Below, one piece after another: positions 1 through 8,820 of a DNA stretch of 64,000 nucleotides. How positions within the stretch are numbered: position 1 is the stretch's first letter; each line of letters opens with the position of its first letter. Both the position numbers and the translations under genes were made by a program. The stretch is from JADLHS01 sp964553795 (GTDB lineage Bacteria > Verrucomicrobiota > Verrucomicrobiia > Limisphaerales > JADLHS01): positions 1 to 64,000 of the forward strand of contig CAZKMR010000001.1 of the NCBI GenBank assembly GCA_964553795.1. The letters are read 5' to 3'. The notes beneath the pieces were generated by a model, which saw only the letters and a list, made by a program, of their open reading frames with translations, was not told the DNA's origin and did not search any database.

Positions 1-138
1 CGGACCCGACGGCGATGTCGCACTCGTTTTGTTAAACAAACCAAACACAAAACCTGATTTAGCAGGAACCCGTCTTCATCGCCACTCTGATTTCCGAGGT
101 TGTCCCATTTCGCTGGTTTGTTTGTCCCACTGATCTCT

Positions 139-345
139 GATCACAAAACGGCTGAAGCAAAGAAGGAACGCATTTCTCACGAGATGCCAGACAAGCCGAA
201 CTGGACCGAAGCGGGGTTGGCAAAACGCGCCAAGGGTGACGGGCGAAAAGGCGGGAAGGCAGCAATGGCTGCGGACCAAGACGGCGGTGACCTTGAAACG
301 GATTGCGCGTGAGCTGACTCCTCAATAATTATGACGCCGGGTTCG
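139..345 (+). pseudogene. C-terminal remnant of a REP-associated tyrosine transposase (RAYT)
   Basis: The frame from about 139 encodes a run resembling the C-terminal part of RAYT/Y1 transposases: a KAER-like helix (AEAKKERI), then WTEAGLAKRAKGDGRK, which matches the family pattern W-[TS]-E-x-[DG]-L-x-x-R-x-K-G-D. The match then leaves this frame; a TLKRIA stretch resembling the family's TLKWIA motif lies in a different frame from 290 to 328 and meets a stop. I see no complete catalytic HuH or Tyr region. This is a frameshifted, truncated fossil. Recognition is from memory of the family; a protein search of all three frames would settle it. Confidence 0.5.
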
Positions 346-369
346 ACGCCAAAAGAAGGGCCAATATGA

Positions 370-395
370 CAATACCAAGAACCGACCCCTTTACG
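370..395 (+). repeat. 26-bp inverted repeat, left copy
   Basis: The 26 bases at 370-395 recur in inverted orientation at 933-958 with one mismatch (25 of 26). The left copy follows the transposase C-terminal remnant and ends five bases before the ATG of the lipoprotein gene at 400. Confidence 0.85.
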
Positions 396-399
396 AGCC

Positions 400-909
400 A
401 TGAAGAGAACGCCGCTGAATAGTTTCTTTACATTCGGAGTTTATTCGTGCCTCGCGCTTGCATTTGCAGGTTGTCAGCCCAAATCGAATCGAAATCCTAC
501 TACGCAGCACCAATTATTTGGCCGGCCATCGCCGACCCCAGCAAATACGCAATTTTTGACGAACTACAGGCAGGAACTGGGAAATTCCAACAACCCGCAC
601 GATTTGCAACGTTGGGCTATTGAATTAATCAGCACCCTGCCTCGTGCTGAAGAACCGGTGCGAGTTGATCTCGCGAACATTCCGCTTCACAGCAAACCTG
701 GACAATCCGAAAACCGGTCCAGGCTGGTCGGGTATTTGCGGATGGGGCCAAATCAAGAGCGTTACATCTCTGTCAATGCGGGGGGAGGTGGAGCGTTTGG
801 TTGGTATGGCATTCTAATAGGGAAACCCACCTTCCGGCCATCGGACAACATCCGGCATTATCTTGAGTGGATTCCGGGTTGTTACGTGTTCTACACGCCG
901 CCGATTTGA
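400..909 (+). CDS. Small secreted lipoprotein of unknown function
   Basis: A 169-residue protein with a signal peptide and lipobox: a hydrophobic stretch around residues 9-24 ends in FAG followed by Cys25, so it is probably lipidated and membrane-anchored. The mature part is Pro/Asn-rich at first, then carries a short globular region with a GGGGAFGWYG motif near residue 130. I do not recognise the family. The gene sits exactly between two inverted copies of a 26-bp repeat and between two decayed transposase pieces, so it may have been carried by, or inserted into, a mobile element. No strong Shine-Dalgarno is visible because the left repeat occupies the upstream region. Confidence 0.6.
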   Translation: MKRTPLNSFFTFGVYSCLALAFAGCQPKSNRNPTTQHQLFGRPSPTPANTQFLTNYRQELGNSNNPHDLQRWAIELISTLPRAEEPVRVDLANIPLHSKPGQSENRSRLVGYLRMGPNQERYISVNAGGGGAFGWYGILIGKPTFRPSDNIRHYLEWIPGCYVFYTPPI

Positions 910-932
910 TTTTCTTTCGCAACAGCGCGAGC

Positions 933-958
933 CGTAAAGGGGTTGGTTCTTGGTATTG
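933..958 (-). repeat. 26-bp inverted repeat, right copy
   Basis: Reverse complement of 370-395 with a single substitution. It lies 23 bases after the stop of the lipoprotein gene and immediately upstream of the transposase N-terminal remnant. Confidence 0.85.
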
Positions 959-991
959 ACAACTGTTGGTGGGTTTCTGACCTTCGGCGGC

Positions 992-1132
992 ATGGCCCGC
1001 AAATTACGAGTGGAATATCCCGGGGCGGCTTGGCGCGGCGCCAACCTCCACATATCGGCGCGGCATGATCGCCGCGCCGCGGAGCCAATCCGCTTGCGTT
1101 GCGGCGGGAAGAGGACCGGCAATTCAGGGTGA
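992..1132 (+). pseudogene. N-terminal remnant of a REP-associated tyrosine transposase
   Basis: From the ATG at 992 the translation begins MARKLRVEYPGA, the characteristic start of RAYT/Y1 transposases, which continue IYHVMNRG in intact members. Here the similarity stops after the PGA and the frame runs only to 1132 through unrelated Arg-rich sequence containing a palindrome (1056-1079). The HuH metal motif and the catalytic Tyr are absent, so the gene is dead. Confidence 0.65.
1056..1079. repeat. REP-like palindrome
   Basis: An 8-base GC-only arm at 1056-1063 pairs perfectly with 1072-1079 around an 8-base loop. It lies inside the transposase remnant, as expected for the REP hairpins that RAYT proteins act on, although only one clear copy is visible here. 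Confidence 0.5.
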
Positions 1133-1381
1133 TGGAGGCGACCTCGCGCGCCCCGCAAGCTTGATCCGCGCGACGGAATGAAGGAAAAGTTTTGCACCCC
1201 GGAAAACGGGAGCGAGGGAGAGCAGACAGCCACCGTGCCTCGGCTTCGTTTATTTCCAATTGGAGGAGGGATTCGGGTAACACTTGTTTTTGAGTTGCGC
1301 CGCGGCAGCGTGGGTTGGCAACGGGCGGAGCAAAAACGAAAATTGACTTTCGCCGACGGGCAAGAAATCGTTCGTCCGCAC
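1133..1381. other. Non-coding gap upstream of the propeller lipoprotein
   Basis: An open frame continues upstream of the propeller gene from 1178, but its translation is low-complexity and basic and matches nothing I know. I see no RNA gene, terminator or clear promoter here. Confidence 0.4.
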
Positions 1382-2416
1382 ATGATTCCACTGCGCCGCT
1401 TTCTCGTCTATTTCTGTCTCGCGCCAACTGTCGTATGGTTGGTTGGCTGTAAACTTTCATCCGCCACGACCGGGAGTCAGTCTTCACGTGGATTAATTCT
1501 GGTATGCAACAAGGGCGATCACACGCTGGGCATCATTGATCTGGTGGCGGGAAAACAAATTGCGACGGTGGACGAAGAAGGCGTGACGGGGCATGAGGTC
1601 ATTGCGTCACCGGATGGGAAACTGGCGTTCGTGCCGATCTTCGGAAATTCCGGCGTGGGTCGGCCGGGCACGGATGGCAGTGTGATTCGGGTGATTGATA
1701 TTGGGCAACGAAGGATTGTGGACACGATTGATTTCGGGCGTGGCGTGCGGCCGCACTGTGCGATGATCGGGCCGAAGAATGGATTGCTCTATGTGACCAC
1801 GGAGCTGGAGAACTCTGTGACAGTGATTGATCCGCGCGAGCGCAGAATTCTTTACAGCATTCCGACCGGGCAACCGGAGTCGCACATGCTCGCCATCACG
1901 AGCGACGGCAAACGCGGATACGTTTCGAATGTCGGGCCAGGCACGGTGTCGGTGCTGGATTTGGAGCAGCGTCAGTTGAAGACGGTGATTGAACTGGGAA
2001 CGGTGGGGCAGCGCATTGCGATTTCGCGGGACGATAAATGGGCGTTCACGGCGGACCAACGGAAGCCGCGCTTGGCGGTGATTGACACGCGCAAGAATAC
2101 GGTTGCGCGGTGGGTGGAGTTGCCGGGTATCGCTTATGGCACGGCGGCCACGCCGGATGGGCGGTATTTGATTGTGACGCTGATCCGGAAGAATCAAGTC
2201 GGATTGCTGAATCTGGCGACGATGAGCATCGAGCGCACGGTGGATGTTCCGGCCGCGCCGCAAATGGTGGTCGTACGACCGGACGGTGCGGAGGCCTATG
2301 TGTCGTGTGACGCGAGCGGCAAAGTGGCGGTGATTGATGTGAAGGAATGGCGTGTGACCAAGTTGATTGAAGCCGGGCCGGGCGCGGATGGATTGGCGTG
2401 GGCGGCGCGCGATTGA
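1382..2416 (+). CDS. YVTN-type beta-propeller lipoprotein
   Basis: A 344-residue protein. The start at 1382 gives a proper signal peptide (MIPLRRFLVYFC...) with lipobox LVG-Cys23; the longer frame from 1178 would bury it. After the lipobox come about seven blades of the YVTN/40-residue propeller type, each with the pattern 'x-G-x-V-x-V-I/L-D' (TVSVLDLEQ, KVAVIDVKE) preceded by DGK-x-A-[YF]-V. Such propellers are scaffolds, often in surface or cytochrome-linked proteins, with no catalytic residues to assign. It ends 85 bases before the next gene, on the same strand. Precise function unknown. Confidence 0.85.
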   Translation: MIPLRRFLVYFCLAPTVVWLVGCKLSSATTGSQSSRGLILVCNKGDHTLGIIDLVAGKQIATVDEEGVTGHEVIASPDGKLAFVPIFGNSGVGRPGTDGSVIRVIDIGQRRIVDTIDFGRGVRPHCAMIGPKNGLLYVTTELENSVTVIDPRERRILYSIPTGQPESHMLAITSDGKRGYVSNVGPGTVSVLDLEQRQLKTVIELGTVGQRIAISRDDKWAFTADQRKPRLAVIDTRKNTVARWVELPGIAYGTAATPDGRYLIVTLIRKNQVGLLNLATMSIERTVDVPAAPQMVVVRPDGAEAYVSCDASGKVAVIDVKEWRVTKLIEAGPGADGLAWAARD

Positions 2417-2501
2417 TTTCGATTCAGGGAGGCAAACTACGGGGCGGGGTTGCAATCCACCGCTTTCTCTGGTTAAGCTGCGCGCCAACGCATTTACATT
2501 T

Positions 2502-3536
2502 ATGGCAACACCTTGCTTCCATTCCAGCATCGAAGGCGCGCAACATGGCGCGAAAACCCTCGCTCAATTCCTTGCTTACGCGAAAAAATCCGGGGCGGCC
2601 GGCGCGCAACCGTCCAATTTCATGCTGCAAAACAGCAAGGGCGGTTTTCAGACGGCGAAGGAAATTAAAAACGCATTCGCCAAAGCCAAACTCAAGCTGG
2701 ACGGCGTTTCCGGCCATTGCCCGTTCTGGGTGCATACGACCGCGTGGACTGGCAGTCCCACGATTCGTCCTTTCATTCCGGGTGATGTTGCGAAAAAGTC
2801 CGCCGCGGAGATCGAGAAATGGGCGGAAGATTATTGCCTGCGTCTGATGGATCTCTGCGCGGAACTCGGCGTGAAAATTATTCCGATGTTCTGGGGCGTG
2901 GCGTTTGGTTGGGAAATGGCGACTGGTTATCCGTGGGGTTTCTGGAAAGGTGCGGATTTTGATTTGCTGGAAGAAGGCAAAGAGCGCTTCGTGAAGAAGA
3001 CCAAAAAACTTCGCGATCATGCCCGCAAACTCGGCCTTTACCTCGCGCATGAAATCCACGGTGGCACCGCAGTCATGACGGCGGACGACTTCAACATGCT
3101 GGTGGACGTTTGCGACGGCGACAAAGTTCTTACAGTGAACGCCGATCCGTCGCATTGTTGGGAAGGTGAAGATTTTGAAACGCGCTTTCGCAAAGTCGGG
3201 TCACGCGTGATGGCGTGTCACGTGAAGAATTTCGTCATTCGCCGCGGCATGCCGGTGCGCATGATGGCGCCGAATTGGCCGGATCGTGCGATGCAGTTCG
3301 TGGATATTCCCAGCGGCGACTTGAACATGCTTCGCTACGCCGAACTGATGATCAACATCGGTTATCCGCAACGCTATTGTCAGGTGATGGGCACAAAGAC
3401 CGCGCCGCTCGTCGTCGAAGCGGAGAGCGCGTATCGCGATCTCGATGCGACGAGCGCCAACGGCATTCAATACGTGCGCGACAATTTGTGTTTCCCGCTG
3501 GCGGCGGGCTCGTTTGAAGAAGGCATGGGGGCGTAA
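2502..3536 (+). CDS. Sugar phosphate isomerase/epimerase (AP-endonuclease-2-like TIM barrel)
   Basis: A 344-residue cytoplasmic protein of the xylose-isomerase-like TIM-barrel superfamily. Candidate metal ligands fall where the family places them: Glu184 (AHEIHGG), Asp215 (NADPSHCWEG), His240 (CHVKNF) and Glu306 (VVEAES). Members isomerise or epimerise sugars and inositols; the substrate cannot be read from sequence. The ATG at 2502 is preferred because upstream in-frame codons overlap the preceding gene and encode junk. No signal peptide. It converges with the FKBP gene at 3603-3935. Confidence 0.85.
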   Translation: MATPCFHSSIEGAQHGAKTLAQFLAYAKKSGAAGAQPSNFMLQNSKGGFQTAKEIKNAFAKAKLKLDGVSGHCPFWVHTTAWTGSPTIRPFIPGDVAKKSAAEIEKWAEDYCLRLMDLCAELGVKIIPMFWGVAFGWEMATGYPWGFWKGADFDLLEEGKERFVKKTKKLRDHARKLGLYLAHEIHGGTAVMTADDFNMLVDVCDGDKVLTVNADPSHCWEGEDFETRFRKVGSRVMACHVKNFVIRRGMPVRMMAPNWPDRAMQFVDIPSGDLNMLRYAELMINIGYPQRYCQVMGTKTAPLVVEAESAYRDLDATSANGIQYVRDNLCFPLAAGSFEEGMGA

Positions 3537-3557
3537 ATTGCCGCCGCGGTGAATTGC

Positions 3558-3585
3558 GCGTAGCGCTGCCTAGGCGGCGCTACGC
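3558..3585. terminator. Hairpin between convergent genes
   Basis: Arms 3558-3566 and 3577-3585 are perfectly complementary over nine bases with a 10-base loop, located 22 bases after the isomerase stop and 18 bases before the end of the FKBP gene. There is no T-run, so it is either a bidirectional terminator or a REP-type palindrome. Confidence 0.5.
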
Positions 3586-3602
3586 ATGCTCAATTCCTGA
3601 TT

Positions 3603-3935
3603 TCAGTTAATCCCAAGCAACTCGACTTCGAACACCAAGGTTGCGTTCGGCGGTATTGCGCCGGGGTAGCCATCACGGCCATAAGCGAGTTCGGGCGGGA
3701 TCGTGAGTTTCACTTTGTCCCCGACTTTCATTTGGGCCACGCCAAGATCCCAGCCGGCGATGACCATGCCTTGACCCAGCACAAAGGCGAAGGGTTCGTT
3801 TCGATCGACGGAACTGTCGAACTTCTCGCCGTTGGTAAAGCGTCCGGTGTAATGCACAGTAACGGTGTCACCTTGCTGTGGGGCAGCGCCGGTGCCGCTG
3901 ACCAGTTTCTCCATCTGCAATTCAGGTTTAGCCAT
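3603..3935 (-). CDS. FKBP-type peptidyl-prolyl cis-trans isomerase
   Basis: A single-domain 110-residue FKBP. Visible family blocks are VHYTGRFTNGEKFDSS (residues 28-43), the active-site stretch VIAGWDLGV, and the C-terminal LTIPPELAYG followed by IPPNATLVFEVELL. Aromatic and Asp active-site positions (Tyr, Phe, Asp, Trp) are all kept, so it should catalyse prolyl isomerisation in protein folding. No signal peptide, hence cytoplasmic. It lies 98 bases downstream of the D-aminoacylase gene on the same strand and may be co-transcribed with it. Confidence 0.95.
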   Translation of the reverse strand: MAKPELQMEKLVSGTGAAPQQGDTVTVHYTGRFTNGEKFDSSVDRNEPFAFVLGQGMVIAGWDLGVAQMKVGDKVKLTIPPELAYGRDGYPGAIPPNATLVFEVELLGIN

Positions 3936-4033
3936 GAGCGAAGTGTCGCTGGCTCACGATGCTGGGTCAATCCGACGAATCCAGTGGGAAGCGGAAAGTG
4001 GCAACAACCAACTCGACTTATTGCGCCGACAGC

Positions 4034-5602
4034 TTAGGGCGCGTTGTGCTTCAGGCCGCGACCCGGACGGGCGCCGGTGTGCTTGCTGTCCGCAATGACG
4101 GGAACGCCGTTCACCAGAACATGAGGAATGCCAACCGCGTAATGATGCGGATCGTTAAACGCAGCCGGGTCGGAAACTTTTTCCGGATCGAAGATGACGA
4201 CGTCGGCCCAAAATCCTTCTTTGATCAAGCCCCGGTTTTTGAGGCGAAACGTGTTGGCGGGCAAACTCGTCATTTTGCGAATGGCGTCTTCGAGCCGGAG
4301 CACTTTCAGGTCGCGCACGTAACGGCCCAGCACGCGGGCGTTGTTGCCATAACCGCGCGGGTGCGGCACGCCTTTGCCAAATTCCCGCAGTCCGCTGTCG
4401 CAGGCGATCATGGTGTTGGGATGTTGCATGAATTTCTGGAGATCGGCTTCATTCATGCCGTGGAAAACGCCGCTGGCGCTGCCGTTAATTTCGAGGTCGA
4501 GCACCATTTCGATTTGATCTTCGAGTGAATCGTTGCCGCGCACTTTTTTGGCGGCTTGCACAATGTTCAAGCCGTTGAGTGAAGGATCGTGGCGATAGGA
4601 AGCGATGACCGCGTAGGCGTAATCGTCCCGACCACGGGCCTTGAGTTTTTCCTTCATCCGCTGAACCAGACCGGCTTTGGTTTCCGGATTACTGATCAGT
4701 TTCAGAAACGTCTCCTTGCCGCCGTCGAACGCGTCATCGGGAATGAGTTGTCGCATCGTGGTGCTGGAAGCGGTGTAAGCGTATTGATCGTGGGTGATGT
4801 CGAGGCCTGCAGCGCGGGCTTTCTCGAAATAGGCGAGCACTTCGTCGGCCTTGCCCCAGGCGCGTTCGCCACTGAGTTTGAGATGCGAAACCTCGGCGCG
4901 AATGTTGGCTTCGCGCGCGATACGGAAGACTTCGTCGAGGGCCTCGAAAATTTGCGAATCTTCGTGGCGCATGTGGCTGGCGTAAATGCCGTCGTAGCGC
5001 GCCGCGACTTTGGCGAGGGCGGCAATTTCGTCGGTTTTGGAGAACACGCCCGGCAGATAAATCAGGCCGGTGGACAAACCGACGGCGCCGTCGCGCATGG
5101 CTTCGTCCACGTACGCCTTCATCTGCTCCAATTCCGCGGCGGTGGGCGGGCGATCAAAATTACCGCCCATGGCGCGGCGGCGCACGGTGTTGTGTCCGAT
5201 GAGCGAGGCGATGTTCGGCGAAACTTTCACGCGTTTGATGGCGGCGAAGAGCTTGCCGAGGTTGGTTTCAGAACCACCGCAATTACCCACCACGAGGGTC
5301 GTGACGCCCATGCGCAGGAAATTTTCCGCTTCGGGCTGTTCCACGATTTCGTCGGCATGGGTATGAACGTCGATGAAGCCCGGGGCGACGATCATGCCCG
5401 CGGCATCAATTTCTTTGGCGGCGGAGCCGGAGAATTTGCCAAGGCGAACAATTTTTCCACCTTTGATGCCGACGTCGGCAAAAAAAGCGGGGTTGCCGGT
5501 GCCATCAACGAGACGGCCGTTGCGGATGACAAGATCGTAGCTGGCGCCGGAGGCTGAGAAGAACAGCGTGAGCAAGCCAAGGGCGAGGAAAGCTTTCTTC
5601 AT
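4034..5602 (-). CDS. N-acyl-D-amino-acid deacylase (D-aminoacylase), secreted
   Basis: A 522-residue amidohydrolase-3 family enzyme. Starting at 5602 yields a clean signal peptide (MKKAFLALGLL...SASGA), so it acts outside the cytoplasm; the upstream in-frame codon at 5632 would add ten odd residues. The zinc motif is DVHTHADE (His80, His82), followed by the D-aminoacylase-specific VVGNCG, the ASHMRHE histidines, MIACDSG and HPRGYG near the C-terminus. The family hydrolyses N-acyl-D-amino acids, or D-Glu/D-Asp derivatives, to carboxylate and D-amino acid, plausibly for peptidoglycan or D-amino-acid scavenging. Exact acyl specificity is not readable. Confidence 0.9.
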   Translation of the reverse strand: MKKAFLALGLLTLFFSASGASYDLVIRNGRLVDGTGNPAFFADVGIKGGKIVRLGKFSGSAAKEIDAAGMIVAPGFIDVHTHADEIVEQPEAENFLRMGVTTLVVGNCGGSETNLGKLFAAIKRVKVSPNIASLIGHNTVRRRAMGGNFDRPPTAAELEQMKAYVDEAMRDGAVGLSTGLIYLPGVFSKTDEIAALAKVAARYDGIYASHMRHEDSQIFEALDEVFRIAREANIRAEVSHLKLSGERAWGKADEVLAYFEKARAAGLDITHDQYAYTASSTTMRQLIPDDAFDGGKETFLKLISNPETKAGLVQRMKEKLKARGRDDYAYAVIASYRHDPSLNGLNIVQAAKKVRGNDSLEDQIEMVLDLEINGSASGVFHGMNEADLQKFMQHPNTMIACDSGLREFGKGVPHPRGYGNNARVLGRYVRDLKVLRLEDAIRKMTSLPANTFRLKNRGLIKEGFWADVVIFDPEKVSDPAAFNDPHHYAVGIPHVLVNGVPVIADSKHTGARPGRGLKHNAP

Positions 5603-5772
5603 GACGCAGGCCAAAGTAACAGGGACCGGCAACGCGCGCCAAAAAGAAATGCGCGGGCATTTTATGTGTCTTGACGCGCGGGAGATTTTCGACTGGCCAA
5701 GCGATGGGACGCGGGGCGAAGTTGGGCGGGAACCTAATGACGAGGCAACCCTCCTATCATTGATGTGGCGCT

Positions 5773-6288
5773 ATGGCATCGGCCCGGGATTTTGAAGGAT
5801 TGGTCCAGCGGTATTACGAACCGCTGTACCAGTTTGCGTTCAGTCTGACCCGCGCGGAAGCGGATGCCTGCGACCTGACGCAGCAGACTTTCTATGTTTG
5901 GGCGACCAAGGGCCATCAATTGCGCGATTTCGCCAAAGTGAAGACGTGGCTGTTTACCACCTTGCACCGATTGTTCCTTGAGTCGCGCCGTCGCCAAACG
6001 CGTTTTCCCCATCAGGCGTTGGATGCCGCCGAACCCGAGTTGCCGACCATTCCACCGCGGGACATCAGCCGCCTGGACACGGCGCAAGTGCTGGCCGCGT
6101 TGAGCCGGGTGGACGAAACCTATCAAGCGCCGGTAGCGTTGTTCTACCTGCAAGACTGTTCCTACAAAGAAATCGCTGAAGTGTTGAATCTGCCGATGGG
6201 CACCGTGAAGTCACGCATTTCCCGGGGCATCGGACAAATGCAGCGCATGTTGGCCAAAGATTTACCTCCGACCCGAAACCGTTCCTAA
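5773..6288 (+). CDS. ECF sigma-70 family RNA polymerase sigma factor
   Basis: 171 residues with region 2 at about 8-75 (YYEPLYQFAFSLTR...DLTQQTFYVW) and region 4 at about 108-160 (LSRVDETYQAPVALFYLQDCSYKEIAEVLNLPMGTVKSRISRG), the helix-turn-helix for -35 recognition. It is followed after one base by a GTG-started gene for a membrane protein, which fits a sigma/anti-sigma pair in one transcript. It is divergent from the D-aminoacylase gene. The trigger and regulon cannot be inferred. Confidence 0.95.
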   Translation: MASARDFEGLVQRYYEPLYQFAFSLTRAEADACDLTQQTFYVWATKGHQLRDFAKVKTWLFTTLHRLFLESRRRQTRFPHQALDAAEPELPTIPPRDISRLDTAQVLAALSRVDETYQAPVALFYLQDCSYKEIAEVLNLPMGTVKSRISRGIGQMQRMLAKDLPPTRNRS

Positions 6289-6289
6289 C

Positions 6290-7051
6290 GTGACGACTGA
6301 ACAAGCCAAAGAAATTCTGTTGGCCTACCGGCCCTGGACCGATGACGCCCAAGATCCAGAGATTGCGGCGGCGCTGACCGTGATGCAGTCGCAACCCGAA
6401 CTCCAGCGGTGGTTGGAGGCGCATTGCGAGCGACAACTGGCGTTACGCGACAAGTTCCGCGCGATTCAAGCGCCGGAGGGTTTGTTGCAACAAATCCTGT
6501 CCGAGCGGCGGGTGCAGCCGGATGCTGCGCCGCGCCGCCGCCGCGTGGCCATTGGCGCGCTGGCTTGCGGGGTCATGGTGGTGGCGCTGGCATTCATCGT
6601 TCAAACGCTGCGGCCGGTGAGCAGCGAGGATTTGAGTTTTAACGGTTATCGCCAACGGATGGTGAAGACGGTGTTGCGCGCTTACGGCATGGATTTTGAA
6701 ACCAATGAAATGACGCAAGTCCGCGCCTTTCTCGGCGCCAACCGTGGGTTGGCGGACTTCGCCTTGACGCCGGGATTGACGGCGACGCCGACGGTCGGCT
6801 GCGGGGTGTTGCGGTGGCAAGGGCAGCCGGTGACGATGGTGTGTTTTCGGACCGGCAAACCGCTGCCGCCGGGCAGCAAGAGTGATCTGTTTCTTTTTGT
6901 CGTTGCCGCGGAGGACGTCGATGCCGGCGGTGTGCCGCAAGAAAAAGTCTTCGCCCAAGTGAGCGAGTTGGTGACTGCCAGTTGGCGGGAAGGTGGAAAA
7001 ATCTATCTGCTTGCCGGATTCACCGAGGAGGACGTGCGCCAGCGTTTGTAG
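6290..7051 (+). CDS. Putative anti-sigma factor, single-pass membrane protein
   Basis: A 253-residue protein starting with GTG one base after the sigma factor stop. Residues 1-75 are soluble and helical, a plausible sigma-binding part; residues about 83-103 form a transmembrane helix preceded by a run of arginines (positive-inside rule); the rest is extracytoplasmic and ends with a DLFLFVVAAEDV block. I see no classical zinc-binding HxxxCxxC motif. The role is inferred from topology and tight coupling to the sigma gene. Confidence 0.75.
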   Translation: MTTEQAKEILLAYRPWTDDAQDPEIAAALTVMQSQPELQRWLEAHCERQLALRDKFRAIQAPEGLLQQILSERRVQPDAAPRRRRVAIGALACGVMVVALAFIVQTLRPVSSEDLSFNGYRQRMVKTVLRAYGMDFETNEMTQVRAFLGANRGLADFALTPGLTATPTVGCGVLRWQGQPVTMVCFRTGKPLPPGSKSDLFLFVVAAEDVDAGGVPQEKVFAQVSELVTASWREGGKIYLLAGFTEEDVRQRL

Positions 7052-7065
7052 CGGAAGGCAGCCGA

Positions 7066-7938
7066 CTACTTTTTGGGCTTAAAACTGGTGTGAGTCAAAA
7101 CCCAGTTCAAATCCGTGGTGTCATTGGCGCTGACGTAGAGCGGATAAGCGACCGAGTCAGGCTGGTGCGGTTGTTGGGTGCTCTTGCTGGCCCAGCGATG
7201 AATCAACGCGTGCCCGTCGGCAAAAGAGAACGGCGCCGCGCCGACATGTTCGGACGCGGGCAAATCAATCCAGTGGCGCAAATAGAATTTATTCAGGAAG
7301 TAGCCGTCGTTGATACTGTCCGGATGTTCCTCTACGAACACAAAAATGTCCGAGGGCCGCGGAATGTCCGTGATCCGGAAAAACTGCGCGTAGGACGGGT
7401 TGTTGAGATTTTCTCCGGTGCGGGACAAATCCCCGGCGTCGCCAATCATGGCATTCATGGAATAACTGCGAACGCGATGCGACCAGCCAGCCTCGCGCTG
7501 AACCTTGCTCAACACACGGTCGCCCGGGCAGCGGTAGATTTGCGCGGTCCGATTCGCATAAGGCCCGAGGCTGGCTTCGGTCAATCCGGCGGTATTCGTG
7601 TTATCGGAATCCAAATCCCAGGTCAGGTTGTTGTTCACCCAGTTGACATTGGTTTTGAGGGCGGGAGATTTTCCGCCACTGGCGCCGCCAAGATTGTAGG
7701 GCAGTCGTCCGTTGTGATCGTCGGAATAAAGAAACCAGGCGAGCGTCAGTTGGCGGGTGTTGTTGACCGATTGAAAACCTTGCGTGCGGGCGCGGGCCTG
7801 ATTCAAGACCGGGAGCAGCATGGCGGCCAGAACGGCAACCAGTGCGATGACCACCAGCAACTCGATCAACGTAAAGGCCACTACGCGTCCCATCGATCCG
7901 CCCAACGCGCTGGCTTTGTTCTGATGCCCCAGAATCAT
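7066..7938 (-). CDS. Type II secretion-type pseudopilin (prepilin N-methylation protein)
   Basis: A 290-residue protein with the class III prepilin signature AFTLIELLVVIA at about residues 21-32, continuing into a long hydrophobic helix ending AAMLLPVLNQAR. The C-terminal half ends in an FSFADGHALIHRW block typical of the large PVC pseudopilin family (H-x9-DG type). Cleavage would occur before the Phe, here after Ala rather than Gly. Two starts are possible, 7938 or the ATG at 7893; the shorter gives a 6-residue leader. PVC genomes carry many stand-alone copies like this. It converges with the anti-sigma gene. Confidence 0.9.
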   Translation of the reverse strand: MILGHQNKASALGGSMGRVVAFTLIELLVVIALVAVLAAMLLPVLNQARARTQGFQSVNNTRQLTLAWFLYSDDHNGRLPYNLGGASGGKSPALKTNVNWVNNNLTWDLDSDNTNTAGLTEASLGPYANRTAQIYRCPGDRVLSKVQREAGWSHRVRSYSMNAMIGDAGDLSRTGENLNNPSYAQFFRITDIPRPSDIFVFVEEHPDSINDGYFLNKFYLRHWIDLPASEHVGAAPFSFADGHALIHRWASKSTQQPHQPDSVAYPLYVSANDTTDLNWVLTHTSFKPKK

Positions 7939-8088
7939 GAGTTCAGGTCAGGTTGCTTTGAGTTCTGAGTCACATTTAGCACCAACGGCTTGACCCTGTC
8001 AACGGGGGTGTCACCCGAGGTGCGGGCCGAGATGTTTAACGGCCGCTACGGGATTGAGTTCAAGTTTGGGTTTCGATTCAATTCTCTG

Positions 8089-8730
8089 ATGATCAAGTTG
8101 CTCATTGCGACGCGAAATCGCCATAAAGTCGGCGAAATCCGGGCCATTCTTGGGGCCGGATTCGAATTCCTGACGCTGGACGATTTTCCGGATATGCCGC
8201 CAGTGGTCGAAGATGCTGACACGTTCGCTGGCAATGCGAGAAAAAAGGCGGAAACGGTGGCGAGATGGTTGGCAGAGCAGTCCGGCGCACAGCCGGATTT
8301 TGTGCTGGCGGATGATTCAGGTTTGGAAGTGGATGCGTTGGCGGGAGCGCCGGGCGTTCATTCCGCGCGATTTGCCGCATTGGATACCGGTGCGCCCGGC
8401 AATTCCAGCGATGCGGATAACAACGCCAAGTTATTGCGGTTGCTGCGGAACGTGCCGGCGGAACAACGGACCGCGCGGTTTCGGTGCGTGATGGCACTCG
8501 TGCCGGTTTCGGTGTCGCAACCCGCCGCGCGGGAAGTTCATCTTTGCGACGGCGTTTGCGAGGGTCGCATTGGAACGCAGCCAACTGGACCGGGCGGATT
8601 TGGGTATGATCCGTTGTTCACGCCGACGGGTTTTGACCAGACATTTGCCGAATTGGGTGAAGCGGTGAAGAACCGGCTGAGTCATCGCGCCCGGGCGCTG
8701 GCCCAATTGCAAGCGGTTCTGACGGCGTGA
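8089..8730 (+). CDS. rdgB: XTP/dITP diphosphatase (HAM1/RdgB)
   Basis: A 213-residue cytoplasmic house-cleaning pyrophosphatase that converts dITP, XTP and ITP to monophosphates, keeping deaminated purines out of DNA. Conserved blocks are TRNRHKVGEI at the N-terminus, LADDSGLEVDAL, PGVHSARFA, and the C-terminal GPGGFGYDPLF followed by KNRLSHRARAL. The start at 8089 (MIKLLIATRN) matches the family; the open frame upstream is discarded. Confidence 0.95.
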   Translation: MIKLLIATRNRHKVGEIRAILGAGFEFLTLDDFPDMPPVVEDADTFAGNARKKAETVARWLAEQSGAQPDFVLADDSGLEVDALAGAPGVHSARFAALDTGAPGNSSDADNNAKLLRLLRNVPAEQRTARFRCVMALVPVSVSQPAAREVHLCDGVCEGRIGTQPTGPGGFGYDPLFTPTGFDQTFAELGEAVKNRLSHRARALAQLQAVLTA

Positions 8731-8820
8731 AAATCCAGTTGTTCGGCGCAGTTCCCTGTGTAATTGTCTCGCCCGATTGACGGAATGTTTCCGGCTCTCA
8801 GAACGGAATTTGTAGTTATC

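Noticed and set aside
1178..1381. Longer form of the propeller lipoprotein
   Set aside because: It would place the signal peptide and lipobox in the middle of the protein.
4589..5557. 322-codon plus-strand open frame
   Set aside because: It is the antisense shadow of the D-aminoacylase gene, with Gly/Ala/Val/His-biased composition.
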